A program made the translations under genes and the position numbers. A stretch of 64,000 nt of DNA, from the NCBI GenBank assembly GCA_022494885.1, contig JAGVSM010002760.1, positions 28,929 to 92,928 on the forward strand, given 5' to 3'. This DNA comes from Micrasema longulum (Eukaryota > Arthropoda > Insecta > Trichoptera > Brachycentridae). Within the stretch, counting starts at the first letter, position 1. The number at the start of each line of letters is the position of its first letter. Below the pieces are notes generated by a model. The model searched no databases, was not told the DNA's origin, and saw only the letters and a program-made list of their open reading frames with translations. Of the stretch, positions 43,816 to 55,605 are shown piece by piece.

Positions 43816-44689
43816 CTAGAAAGAATATAGGAGGATAAGATAATCTATCATGATTTTGTTGATTAAATAAGCATTCATTTCTTAATACTCTTCATTATGA
43901 ATTATTATGATATAAAAACTTTGTTATTAATGTTACTCGCTAAAAAACTTTTGCATCACCCGTCGATGGGAGGATGGCTCTCCCGAAACTATGGTTGTGT
44001 TTTTTTAACCGGTAATACTAATTGAATTTTTAAACTTTTTTTATTAATACATATTATACTGAAATAAACAAATCGAAAATTCCTTGATGATTTTTCAAAT
44101 ATTTGAGTTTGTTTCATGTAAATCAAAAATGTTTGTCATTATTTGTTCTTTTGATGAACCATGTTTAATTTTTAATGATGTTTCTTATTTTATAATATTT
44201 GTTGTGTTATATTGTTAAGGTTTGTTCTTCCCAACTCAACAAAGGACTTTCGTCCCATGGAGATGGGGCTTATGTCACAAAAATTGTAAATTTAAGAAAT
44301 AACAAACCTGAAATAATCTTACAAAAATTTGATACTTGGAATAAATTGACTGAATGGTTTATGAAAAACCAACCAATAATGTAGAAATAGGGAGTTTTTA
44401 AAAAATGTGGTGGAAAATTCAGGTAACAAAATATTAGATGGAAAGTATTTTTGTAAAAAGGTTCTTATTCAATCGAAAAATGTTCAAGCAATAGTAACGG
44501 CTAAGACTTTATCATAGACCGGGAGAGATCTACATAATTAAAAGAGATTTACTGTGTTAAATTAGAAATATAGTCAAAAAAATCATTTTCAACTAAATTT
44601 ATCAGCCCTTAAAAAATATTCTCTTACGATACACAAATAGGTATATTTGATATCCAGGAGAAAATTTTTTTTCAGGACCAAGAAACTTT

Positions 44690-45246
44690 TATTTATTTAA
44701 CTTTTTGTACATAATGTTATTTGTACATTGGCGGGCTTATTGCCAAATGGCAATTTCTTCCAACCAACCAATAAAATAAAAGTTTTATTTTTATAATTCA
44801 AGTTACAGAACATATTCAATAGAAAAAAAAATATTAAAAAGTTAAAAATATATAAAATAGAAATAAACGTATTTGTTTATAAATTACCTTAAATCAAAAC
44901 TATTACCCAATGGGAAAAAGGAAAAAAGAGGAAAGAGGAAAAAAGAAAGGAGGAGAGATTAAGGAAGAGAAAGGAGATGTTTCTTCAGACGTGATTTAAA
45001 CAGAGATAATGTAGTAACATCTTTGATGGTGGATGGGAGATGATTCCACAGTCGAGCCGCATGGACACAATATGAGTTAGAGAAGAAAGAGGAATTGTGT
45101 ATGGGTATTAAGAGAGTGCCTTGAGAATGAGAACGAAGAGGTTTTTTACAATAAATTTTAGGAAATATTTGTATATAACAAATTACCGACATTCCTATGT
45201 CTACCGATTTCGTCAAGATACTAATTACACTTACCATGAAAATCAC
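44690..45246 (-). pseudogene. LINE 3' end with conserved UTR motif
   Basis: The minus strand ends a protein with RSHSQGTLLIPIHNSSFFSN, SYCVHAARLWNHLPSTIKDV, FKSRLKKHLLSLP and a stop at 44959. The 'SFF..S......ARLWN.LP..I......F(K)..L..HL' order is the C-terminus of Jockey/R1-like polyproteins. The 3' UTR has GGCAATAAGCCCGCC and a tail near 44690 of AAATAAATAAA type. It abuts a different LINE on the other strand at 45300. Confidence 0.8.
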
Positions 45247-45299
45247 ATCATATGTGCACCTTCACCATAATAGTTGCACAAAATATAAAACCAAACGTG

Positions 45300-45867
45300 C
45301 TGATAGTACACATTCTAAGTAGTTTAGTGGTTATGTATATACAAACATTTATTATCCCATCCCACCCATCACCACATGTATTCCTAGACAACAACAGTTT
45401 AACGGTAACGGCAAAAGTCAAATATCTAGGGCAAATACTGACTGATGATTGTAAAGATGATCAGGACATAGAGAGACAAAGAAGAGCCATCAATGTCAGG
45501 GCCTCTATGCTAGCAAGACGCTTCTTTCAGTGCAGTTATGAAGTGAGGAAAATCATCTTTACTTTGTATTTGACGTTCATGTATACAGCGGAACTATGGA
45601 ACAACTATTCGCAAACAGCATGGAATAACTTAAGAGTCACGTATAATAATTCATACAGACAATTATTCGGATTGCCTAGGTACTGCAGTGCCTCTGAAAT
45701 GTTTACAGCTGGATGAATAAACACCTTCGCTGCCCTACTTCGCCAAAGAGCCTGGAGCCTATGGGAACGCCTGAAAAACTCTAATAACGAAATTCTCCAA
45801 GCCACTGCAGGGTGAATCCATTCTCCGTTGTTTGAGCGATGGCGCGATATGCTAAGACCACTATAAG
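45300..45867 (+). pseudogene. Non-LTR reverse transcriptase C-terminal relic
   Basis: VFLDNNSLTVTAKVKYLGQI, LTDDCKDDQDIERQRRAINV, RASMLARRFFQCSYEVRKII, YTAELWNNY, SYRQLFGLPRYCSASEMF, then a stop. It continues in frame as TFAALLRQRAWSLWERLKNS and ends SPLFERWRDMLRPL. The KYLGHILTDDL.DD.DI.R and LPR.CSAS.MF patterns mark a recurrent invertebrate non-LTR family. Its clade I cannot name. Internal stops at 45714 and 45812 and the missing 5' part make it a relic. Confidence 0.8.
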
Positions 45868-47009
45868 TGCTGCAAATATAAAATTTTATTGAATGTATAT
45901 ATTCATGTTTATTGTTATATTTATGTTCATTGTTATATTTTTGTTTATATTTATATTTATGTTTATGGTTATGTTTACAATTATGTACATGTTTATATGG
46001 TATATTTGGCTCTGCACTATATAGCCATTTTACTGGAATAAAATAAAAATACAAAAAAATAAAACTAATAATAATAATTAATAATATTATGTATTGAACT
46101 ATTTGACCATAAAATTACGCTTTAAATATTTAAAAACATTTACAATGTATAAAGTACAACACATGATTCAATTAGTAAACAAACAAAAAGTAAGCATCAT
46201 ACTAGTATTCAGTATTGTTAAGAAATTGTTTTGATCGCTGTTATTATGAATCAAAATAGTTTTTTAATCCAGTTTTTATTTTGATAATAGTTTTAAAAGG
46301 TAAACAATACTATTAATATTGATTTAGTTGATTTAGAAAATAATTGATAAACCGTGGTCTTTGAGTTGAACATAAAAAAATTGAATTTATTAAAAGTTTT
46401 TATTATTTCTTAAGAAGTTCTGAACTAACTTATTAAACCATAAATTTAATATATATCACAAAACGTTTTCGTTTCACAGCCGTTTATTTTCCTTACTAAT
46501 CATATATTTTAAAATTTCACTGCGAATAAAACCATACTAAAAATATGTAAAATATGTCCAAACCTTTAACATAAATTTTTTCAATTAAACGCTCCCTCAG
46601 TATTTATTTAATTTTTGCATATTTACATTGAAAATTGAGAAAAAAATAAGTTTTATGTCGGTTTAATTTTTTAATCAGCTATTCGAGTTTTCCCAAACGC
46701 AAATACTCGGGCGGACATTGGTGTTTTTGTTGCGCTTTAAAATTAATTAAAGCGTACCTTACTTCAATGGCTCTGACAATCAGACAGAAATCCACTGAAA
46801 ACCCAGATTTTAATAAGCAAGTATGTAGAACTTACTCATCGTATACACTCACTGTATTAAAATCCCAGCACAATGTTGATAAAAGGTTTATAACCTCATT
46901 TTTTAAATAAATAACTATTAACCTCTTTATTTTGTATGTGTAGAACCGGATTTAAAAAGAAATCCATGTTATTTGAAATGAAAGGAATAAAGTATAAATA
47001 AACAGCGAT
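45868..47009. other. Unassigned stretch with a degenerate tandem tract
   Basis: From about 45892 to 45995 a degenerate repeat of TTTATGTTCATTGTTATATT type occurs. The remainder is AT-rich with no supportable gene. Confidence 0.5.
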
Positions 47010-47650
47010 TAATATTAATTTATTGACTACCGTTATCTTCACCATCATAACTAACCCATGTTTATGCAAATATAAGTCTCCTTTTATCTCTTCCACTCTT
47101 ATCGGTTCTGCGTGGGTTTCACCCACTGTTTCCCAGAAATCTCAAATTTAATCCTACCATTTCATTGTTGGGCATTCTTCGAGCCTCGTATTCCTCGGTT
47201 TTCACTAAAGAAAACGCTTTGTTCAACTATATCAGCCATTCGAGCAACTTCCACATTTCCACTTCAACCAACTTATTATTTCCACTACATCATATAAGTA
47301 CTTTGGTTTGGGTGCGGATCTAATCGTTTATCTTTCTATCGAGTGTTATTCCAAGTACAACGAGTTCCATACTTATTTTTGCAACTTTCAACTTTTGGTC
47401 AGAGTCATAGTCTCCATGCCGTATTTTAGGACAGATAAGAAATATGAGTAAAAATAATCTAGTTTTTTGGTAGGTTAGAATAAAGATGTGAAATTTAGTT
47501 TGCCAGATGCCATCCAAGCTTGACCTATCCTTCTTGCTACTTCACCGTTTTGATTATCTCTAACGAAAGAGATTTTGAGAGTCAAGTAAATTGTTTAACC
47601 CCGTCAATGAGTAGTATTCTGTCATTAGTATAGATTGGAGCTGTTCTTTG
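47010..47650 (-). pseudogene. Second RTE-type reverse transcriptase relic
   Basis: The minus strand reads IYLTLKISFVRDNQNGEVAR, RIGQAWMASGKLNFTS, then a gap, SVLKYGMETMTLTKS. Further on come GKQWVKPTQNR and EWKR.KETY. These match the insect RTE order: YLG..I.....Q..E..RRI...WAAFGKL, YG.ET.TLTK, G..W...AQNR..WK.L.EAY. It is more decayed than the copy at 37345, with multiple stops and frame changes. The middle (47110-47300) aligns only in patches. Confidence 0.7.
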
Positions 47651-47994
47651 ATAATTACAGTTCACAGCAGGGACTGACCTTGGGACTAAGACTTTTATAT
47701 AATTTATACGTCACATTTCATAGGTCTTCTCGGATTGTAACAACTTCACCATTTTCATACATCAACTTTTAAAAATATCGTATATTTCTTTGAACTTCAT
47801 TTTCTTGCGATTATCTTACAAAGTTTCCTCGATGTTTTGTATGTTAAATTTTCTTATGTTATTACGCGTCACTTTTTTAAATTTTTTTTTGTTTTCTCAC
47901 AATAAACATAATAATAAAAAAATGAAGCATAATTACATATCAACGAAATACATATTAATTGAAAAATAGTAAACAAAAAAAATCCCACAAAGGC

Positions 47995-48295
47995 ATAGCC
48001 TGTTCATAGCCTATTTACCTCTACGCAAACAGCGCACTAAATTTAGTGAACGCGCATTTGCGGTCGCAGGCCCTATGGCATGGAATGCTCTCCCAGCAGA
48101 GGTGCGAGGCTGGGAAAGTGAAGTGATGTTTCGGAAAAAACTTAAAACTCACTTGTTCTCTAAATCATTTGAAGTAAATTACTTTAATTAAATTACAAAT
48201 TTAAAAGAATCACTATGTAAAGCGCCCTTGAGGTATTTTGTTACGAAAATGGCGCTATATAAGTTATCCATAATAATAATTATTTACAAGAAAAT
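47995..48295 (+). pseudogene. L2/CR1-like LINE 3' end
   Basis: The frame reads PLRKQRTKFSERAFAVAGPM, AWNALPAEVRGWESEVMFRK, KLKTHLFSKSFE and stops. The 3' UTR has GTAAAGCGCCCTTGAGG and GGCGCTATATAAGTT, then (AAT)n. The AFAVAGP..WN.LP motif and the GTAAAGCGC...GCGCTATATAA stem, repeated trinucleotide tail included, are typical of L2-like LINEs (family knowledge). Only about 60 codons remain. Confidence 0.85.
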
Positions 48296-50362
48296 GTTAA
48301 TGAATTTTTGCTCCTATAATAAACAATGGACAGTTATAATATTTTTGTATAACATAAGAAAGAAAAAATAAAATATTCTGTAAAAGATAATATGGTATAT
48401 TTTTTTTATAGTAATTAAAAAAGGAAATAAATATTTTTTAAAAACACAAAAATATTATTTATTATTAAAGGGCAACAAAATAAATAAATTCAAGTATTTC
48501 TTAAGTACAAAATCAACCCTTTTTCCTCTTTCCAAACAGCAGTTTTGGTATTTGGTATTTTTTATCAAGAAGTCATTAATTTTCCTTCGATTTCCGATTT
48601 CCTTTACATTACGACTTTTCTTTCGATTGGAAATTCGATATAATTTTCTGAATACTAAAATAGTAAAAAATTCTTGGTATTATATTTATTAAAATAGTAC
48701 GGTAAAAACATACCCTTTTTATATTTAGAAATACTATATAACAGTATTCAACATCTATTTCCACAAAACTCTTGCGTTGGGAATTGTATTTATTCGGCGA
48801 ATTATGATCGTTTTCAGCATAAAAAATAAATCACACTTTAAATTGAATATTTTCTTTTATTTGTTTTTTTACATATTTTTTTTATTTTAAATTTGTAAAA
48901 ATAATTCCTTATCTGCAAAAGAATTATTTTATTTTAGAAATTCAATCAAAAACAAGTACACTTACAAACAAAAAGTAAAATCATCTTTTTGCGTTTATTC
49001 TAACGGCTTTTACGCGGTTTCAAGACCCAATCAGGTATTTGAGTTTCGAATTAAATATCGAGCTCACGTCAAAACCCAGTTGGTGGTATTGAACGACTAA
49101 ATACGCGATGAGTTAAAAAGCCATTATTTTAGAGGGCTCAAAGTGTATTTTGTGTAATAATAGGTAAATGGTTTTATTTAAGAATTCCAAACCTGTTTCT
49201 TTGGTTACAAAAAAGCATTATGAATCAAAGTTTTGTAGGTACACTTAAAAATGATCTATCCTAAGAGGAAACGAGGTCTGATTTCTCAGTTTTTACTTTA
49301 GAGCAGTGTTTACACACTATAGATATTTACTATTGGCGTGTCCTGATTGTTTTGTAGATAAATAGTTTACTATGGGAACTAGAACCATCCAAAAACCCAT
49401 AAAGGCGCCCAGTCTTTTTCGCTGTCTTTGAGGGCACAATATTCAAATATGAAACAGCTCCTCCACAGTTCTAATCCTGATCCATGCTCGGATGTTTTGA
49501 AGCCAGGAAAGCAGTTTTCTTCTGACCCCTCTACGTCCACTATGCCGAGTCGGGAGATTTTTCGCACCCCTGGTTCATTTAAGGACCGCCCGGGACTCGG
49601 GGCCATTGTTCGGTTTCTCTTCATAGTGATATCCTCGGAATTATTGACCGAAGTGGTTTCCCGTTGCCTTCTTCGGTGGAATTTTCTGTCGGGTTTTAAT
49701 TTTAACTAAATATAATAACTGATATCACACTTTCGAATACGTTCATTTAATAGATATACGACTTTATACTCAAATCTAGCAATAGCAATGCATTGCCGGA
49801 TTTATGAAAAATTAATACCAGTAGTAAAAATCAAATTCATTTTATTAAATAAAAAAATAACAATGATAATTATAACACATAAAAATTCACACATATTACG
49901 TCACAGGTCAGTTGATATTTGACTTTGAATAACGCAAATGGTAATGGAAGGAATCAGGTGCTCTAACGCGAGCCGAACTGTCAAAATGGGAATGCCATTT
50001 TAGGCGGGATTACGGATGGCAACCTCGCGAACCAAAATAAACGGCATTGAAAAGATTGCCAGGAATTGTGAAATTAAAACCCGTCATTATTATTGGATTT
50101 ATTACGGGAAAAATATAATCGCAAAATTAGCGTTCGTTTGAATACAGACGGTTCAAAGGGGTTAAAGGAAATATTAAGTCTTGACATTTACTGGACTTTG
50201 ATTGGTTTGAGAAGTTACTTTCCACATTATATAATTTAACATTCACCACATTATTTAATTTAACATTCACCTAAAATAACTATAATTCATATCATAATAA
50301 ATGGTATGAGGAATCTATGAAATATCCTCGTGTGTAAGCACCCTTTTAAATAAATATTTTGC
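48296..50362. other. Unassigned stretch
   Basis: No supportable gene. The block at 49380-49710 is GC-richer and includes CGAAGTGGTTTCCCGTTGCC, a string reminiscent of LINE/RTE 3' regions. I cannot confirm it. Confidence 0.4.
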
Positions 50363-50430
50363 TCCGATTGGTGTATCAATGCAGTGCCCAATGCACTATT
50401 AGGTGCGGAAAGGTAATTATAATGATAAGG
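50363..50430 (+). mobile_element. SINE-A, tail-only copy
   Basis: CGATTGGTGTATCAATGCAG, ATGCACTATTAGGTGCGGAA, then GTAATTATAATGATA. Confidence 0.75.
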
Positions 50431-52167
50431 AATTACCTCAAAGGCTCATTACCTGTGTAATTTTGAACTCATTTATTTTAATTTTAAATAAACATAAAAA
50501 TCAAAATTAAATTACAAAATCTTTAATAACAGTAGATAAGTTTACATATTATTCGACACGTTACTACTTCTCTAAGTGCGCCAACTGAGATAATTCTAGT
50601 TCAGAGGGGGAGTTTGAATCGCCTATTTTTAATATTTTATTTTTTGTTTTCTACAATTGTAAATAAGCGGTAGAGTAAAAGTATGATACTCGAATGGGCC
50701 AAAAACAGTCACTAGAACTGCATGACAAAAACCATATGAGATTTCTATTATTTCGTTAACTTTTAAAAGGCTGCGCAACAATTTTTTTTTACACGTGGCG
50801 ATTGAACATCGTGTTACCTCAAGCAAATGACAGAATATTCTAAAATTCAGATTTTTGAAAAAAAAACAGACATATTGTTTAATTATTCCTTTTCCATAAT
50901 AAAAAAAATGTATTATAATTTAGGCCTGCTTTAGCAAAATAAATAAAATATCATAAATACGCCGGTCAATTTTCGTGCATTCCCGCTAACTACCAATAAC
51001 CGACTGATTGTTCGAATTTATTTTTTGTTGTGTCTTTCACACAGACACCGGCCACAGAACGGCGTCTTCGTCTTCCTTGTTATAATTTATATTCTCAATT
51101 TTTTTTATACAGTCAAACAGATTTATTGTGGTATTGGCATCACTTTCATTCATATTATTATTCTTCGTATAGTAAAGATAAATATTTTTTGTGTTCAAAT
51201 ACAGCATGCGAAAATGTCCATTTGAAGTGTACAAAAAATACAACTTCATCGCTGAAGTAAATAAGAGAGATATATCAAGTATATTTAATCCTGTATAGAC
51301 TCGTGTTATTCCACAGCCACAAATGAGTTTAAAACAATCTCTTTTGCGACTGATCGCGCCACTTGCCCATTAGCAGATGCACGCTCGAAAATTGCTGATT
51401 CGCGGGATGCGTTATCCTTTGTTCACTTTGCTACGGAACCCTAAATACAATGATTGCAATTCCTACCTTATTCTGGGTTCTGGCACCTTTATTGCTGGTA
51501 CTTCTGTCGCGGCAGTCAGGATCAGATCCGATCTTGATGTCAGGAAGAAGGGGCACTTGACGAATTACACACACAATAGATTTAATAGTTATTGATCGCA
51601 AAATATATTTTTGCGATCGCGGTGAGAATATGAGAAATCACATGTGCACACGGTCGGTTCAGTCGTTGTTCTGGCGCCGGAACAGTATAGGTACCCGCGG
51701 TAGGAAAAATGCAACATCTTAACCAGGGTCCCGTAGGTAGCAAATAAATCCGAACGCCTCATCCTAGCAAATGTGCTAGATATATAATATATATCAATAT
51801 GTGCACATGTGGCGAAACTAGCGACCCTTCATTTTAAAAGTACCCTTTCCACATAAAATACTTTCTCATGTCAGTAAAGATATAAGTACGCGTATCCTCG
51901 CAGCCATGAACAGTTGTGCAATATTGTGTACGTCTTAGAGAGCTCCGAAGCAAAAAAACATCTCTGGTTAAGGGTGAGCGGGTATTGTATTCTGTTTTGT
52001 TCGACACTACCAAGAATCGAAACATGTGTCTAAATTTTTGCAATGAACCGACCTTCCAATGCAACAAAGAACCCCTTAGATATTTTTTAATTCGACTGCT
52101 TTAGCTTAAGATTTAGGCAACGGTAAAAATAATATTTAACTTCTTAACATATGACAGCATTATCTGT
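50431..52167. other. Unassigned stretch
   Basis: No supportable gene. The segment 51370-51600 has a plus-strand frame ending AAVRIRSDLDVRKKGHLTN that I do not recognise. ACGGAACCCTAAA at 51434 is a string often seen in lepidopteran repeats (recollection, not checked). Confidence 0.4.
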
Positions 52168-52325
52168 ATCCACCCATAATGGCGCATAGGATACTGCAAG
52201 AGTACATAGAAGACAAAGCGATTTTTCTCACGCTTCAAATCTCAGCGCCGACTCGTTTTTCTGTGCCGGAATCGAACCTTTACGTTTAGAATGGTGAGTC
52301 ACCACGCTTATCTCTATATCACGAG
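52168..52325 (-). mobile_element. tRNA-headed repeat related to SINE-A
   Basis: The minus-strand head is GCCTCGTGATATAGAGATAA then GTAAAGGTTCGATTCCGGCA. The distal part, CAGTATCCTATGCGCCATTA then TGGGTGGATA, resembles the CAGTGCCCTATGCACCATTA.GTGCGGA tail of SINE-A. The central part differs, so it is a separate subfamily or a chimera. Confidence 0.6.
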
Positions 52326-52624
52326 GCAAATTTGAATTAAATATAAAACTTTAATGAGATAACCGAGGATTAGCTGTACCTAGGTTATAAAATTATTCCG
52401 GTTAGACTTGTAATGTTGACAGGGATACCTTGATAATTATATAAATTTTATTTGTCTTCCCGATAATTCCTTTTTTTTATTGAATTTTTTTTCAACAAAG
52501 TAAGTATCAAGTTATAAATGTTTTGTTCATACATAGTTAATTATACCGTTCCTACCTCTCTAATAAAGTGAAAACTCGTGTTTAGAGAGGGAGTTTGTTT
52601 TACATTATTTTTTTGTTTTATTTT

Positions 52625-53556
52625 TTTTTTTTTCAAGAATTAACGGTACAAGTACCTTTAACATTACATACATACATAATTATTTACAGTAGAGTATATA
52701 CAGTAACAACTTTTTCAATGCTTACTTAGAAAGAACATGATTAAAATATTGATTTCACACTTAAATGTTTTACAAGTAATTGTTTATAAGCTGGAAATTT
52801 CAATAAAAATATGTCACCTAAATCCAAATGTTTATTACCCAGCGCATGTAGACGATTCAGTACTGAATCGCTAGAATATATTGAGATATCATTGTTGCAG
52901 TGATAAAGTTGAACTAGCCTAGTCACTCTAACTGGTACTTTAAAACCAATGAGGGCCAAAATTTCAGGGCTGTCCAATACTGAATTAACGATTTTAAATA
53001 GAACTAATAAATCATTAATAGTTCTCCCGTCGCTTAATTTAAACAAATTTAATATATTTAATAAATAATCATAATTTCGAAATTCATAACGTATTCCTAT
53101 TTTAAAATTAACATACCTCAAAAACTTATTCTGTACTCTTTCTATGGTAATTTGGTGAGAGGCATAATAAGGGCTCCATATTGTAGAATTATACTCCAAG
53201 ATGCTTCTCACCAAGGAGGTGCATAAATTTTTTAAAGTGTTTATATTTTTTAAGTACTTAGTGATGCGTAAAATAAACCCAAGCGTCTTCAAAGATCTAC
53301 TACTAATATCATTAATGTGACTGATAAAAGACAATTTCTGATCAAAAATCACACCCAAATCCCGCATCTCAGTAACTGAATCCAATGCAGTGTTACCGAT
53401 TGAGTAGTCAAATAAAATAGGCTTTTTTATCCTGAAAAATCTCGTGATATGGTATTTTTTTATATGCAATTGAAGGTTGTTAATAGAACACCATACAGAT
53501 AACTTATCTAAATTATGTTGCAATATAGCACAATCATCAACATTGTTAATAGTCCT
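52625..53556 (-). pseudogene. Jockey/CR1-like LINE, RT motif C to end, with poly-A
   Basis: The minus strand begins INNVDDCAILQHNLDKLSVW, where VDDCAI corresponds to the (Y/F)ADDCAI catalytic motif with Val in place of Ala. It continues without a stop for about 270 codons: RDLGVIFDQKLSFISHIND, LGFILRITKYLKN, SLVRSILEYNSTIWSPYY, IERVQNKFLRYVNF, ending KHLSVKSIF at 52741. About 100 bases later comes a long A tract (about 52645-52605 on the complementary strand). This is the longest uninterrupted protein frame in the window. Sequence 5' of motif C is absent, so it is a 5'-truncated insertion, probably fairly recent. The relic at 38262 is the same family. Confidence 0.88.
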
Positions 53557-53744
53557 AAAAATATTTTATATGTACATGTTTATAAATATATGTGTATTAT
53601 ATTTTATTTACATTTTATTTTTACTATGTAGAACAGATTTCTTAAAATAAGTTATATTTTAAAATATACGCAATTTTCCACTGTATGGAATTCAGGATAG
53701 GGTGGGTCTGCTGTGTTTTTTAATTTAGATTGAAATAGTCCTAA

Positions 53745-53965
53745 ATAATAATAATGGTTTATTAACAAAAATAACAATAACTTTATCTACTACATACACA
53801 GTTAGGTAACAGATTTCTCTGGATCATGTCTAGTCTGCTTAACTAAGTACAACCTGTTTTAAGGCAGACATTTTTATAAACAAGAATATTACTACTTACT
53901 AGTTAATTAACCATACAGTTATACAATGTTAATTTATGCCATTTATTATGTAAAAATGTTTTGGA
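53745..53965 (-). repeat. Family G dispersed repeat, second copy
   Basis: The reverse strand reads AATAAATGGCATAAATTAAC, TGTCTGCCTTAAAACAGG, AGCAGACTAGACATGATCC, then ends TAATAAACCATTATTATTAT. It matches 4185-4385. The terminal (ATT)n suggests a LINE 3' end. Confidence 0.65.
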
Positions 53966-55354
53966 GTAAATTTTCTGATGTTTCTCAACCTAAACCCAGT
54001 AACAAATTTTTACAAATTTATTCAATTGAATCCGGGTCATGGTTTTGCAATGTTAGGGTCACATATTGAATATTTTTTACCCCCTCTTTTTAATATATAT
54101 TTTACTCCTTGATTTTTTTTCCACACCATTAAACATAAGACAAGTATTTATATTTATTTATGCTTTTATTTATGTAAAGCTTCAAATACAAAGAATAAGT
54201 ACTTCGGCATATATACATCTAAATGCAATATATATAGCCAACCAAAAAAAACAGACTGGTCAAAAGAAGAGTTCGTCGAAAATTTGAACAAAAAAATATA
54301 TATCAGGAGATACGTCTATAAATAAATCTCATTAAATTACAGATTTAAGAAAGTATATTTATTAATTAATTGAGTAACGGTATATATTTTTTTTAGAATA
54401 TCAAGTATATATGAAGGTGTCTCTCGAGAGGGGAGCTATATGCAACAAAAATGGGATATTCAATGGATTGTCAATCCAAAATAGCGGACGACGCGATCGT
54501 TGTGGTATTTTCAATTGCGTCTTCTATAGTCTAAAAAAAGGGAAAATTGAAATTTCAATTAATATGGTTTCTAAATTGTCTTTTGAATATGTTTTTTTCA
54601 ATAATTTTAGTTTTCTGATAGAGCGAATATATCATAATAATTTATTCTTAACCTATTAACTGCCGGATATTTGAAAATATATAGCAAAAGAAACGGAATC
54701 GGGCTTAGCGTCTTCAATGGTTAAGAAGTAAATTATATCACTTTGATTCTTCAATTTGTTGAATTTGATTTAATAAACTGTAGAAACTTTTACTGATGTT
54801 GTGAAATTCTTTTTATTTTATCCTTACTCGCTATTTAACTTGTTTGGTTGTTATAAAACAAAAATTGTGACAAGTCCTCTTCCGTTCTTTCGATTATGTA
54901 TAATAATTTGACATTGAGTATTCGACATTCATTGAAAATCCTATCATTTTTACACTTAGCAAAGCTCTTAGAAAAATGATGAAATGAAAAATGATATGAA
55001 AATGGTTACTATTTCGCGGGAAATACTGTCAAAGAAAACGACTGTTTGAATTTCGTACGTCTCCTAATGCTCACATAAATGTTTTCCTTCCTTCTATAAA
55101 ATGTTGCCATTAAGATAGATACCTTTTTATGGCAAAATAAGTACGTGACAGTTTCTTAATAAAATTAATATTTTACTGACACTGTTTTTTTTCCGTGTTT
55201 AGGCGGGTAAAATATACAATGTAAATAAAATATAAAATAATATTGGTTTTAGTTTAGTTAGATTGTCTATTAACAAATTTAAAAAAATATATATAAACAT
55301 TGATATTCCTTATTCCATGTGAGAAAACCAAAATCTTGGACTATTTTTTTCCAC
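53966..55354. other. Unassigned stretch
   Basis: AT-rich with no supportable gene or recognised repeat. Confidence 0.4.
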
Positions 55355-55605
55355 TCTATGGCTGCTGTCAAGTAAAAGTCCTGAATAAGGAAAAAGATAA
55401 GTCCACCTCGTTGTATTGAGGTTGACCCGTTTGCTTACCATTTACGTGATCCTGGGATTTATTTACTACTATATTAAATTGTTTATGGATTGGAACCTGA
55501 AGCCTAGAACTAATTATCTTACCTTTATGTAACAGATTATTGAAATACAAAGCATTTGGTTTACAACTGCAGTTCCCTATGCACCACTAGGTGCACAGAG
55601 GGGGA
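55355..55605 (+). mobile_element. SINE-A with 5' leader, diverged
   Basis: The leader ATGGCTGCTGTCAAGTAAAA to GATAAGTCC matches the leader at 24473. The head follows at about 55404 (CCACCTCGTTGTATTGAGGT), then CTTACCTTTATGTAACAG and the tail CAGTTCCCTATGCACCACTA. The GAT end is degraded. Confidence 0.7.

Noticed and set aside
45605..46054. 149-codon minus-strand frame
   Set aside because: The N-terminal half is a Lys/His/Tyr repeat from a degenerate tandem tract. The rest is antisense to the LINE on the plus strand.
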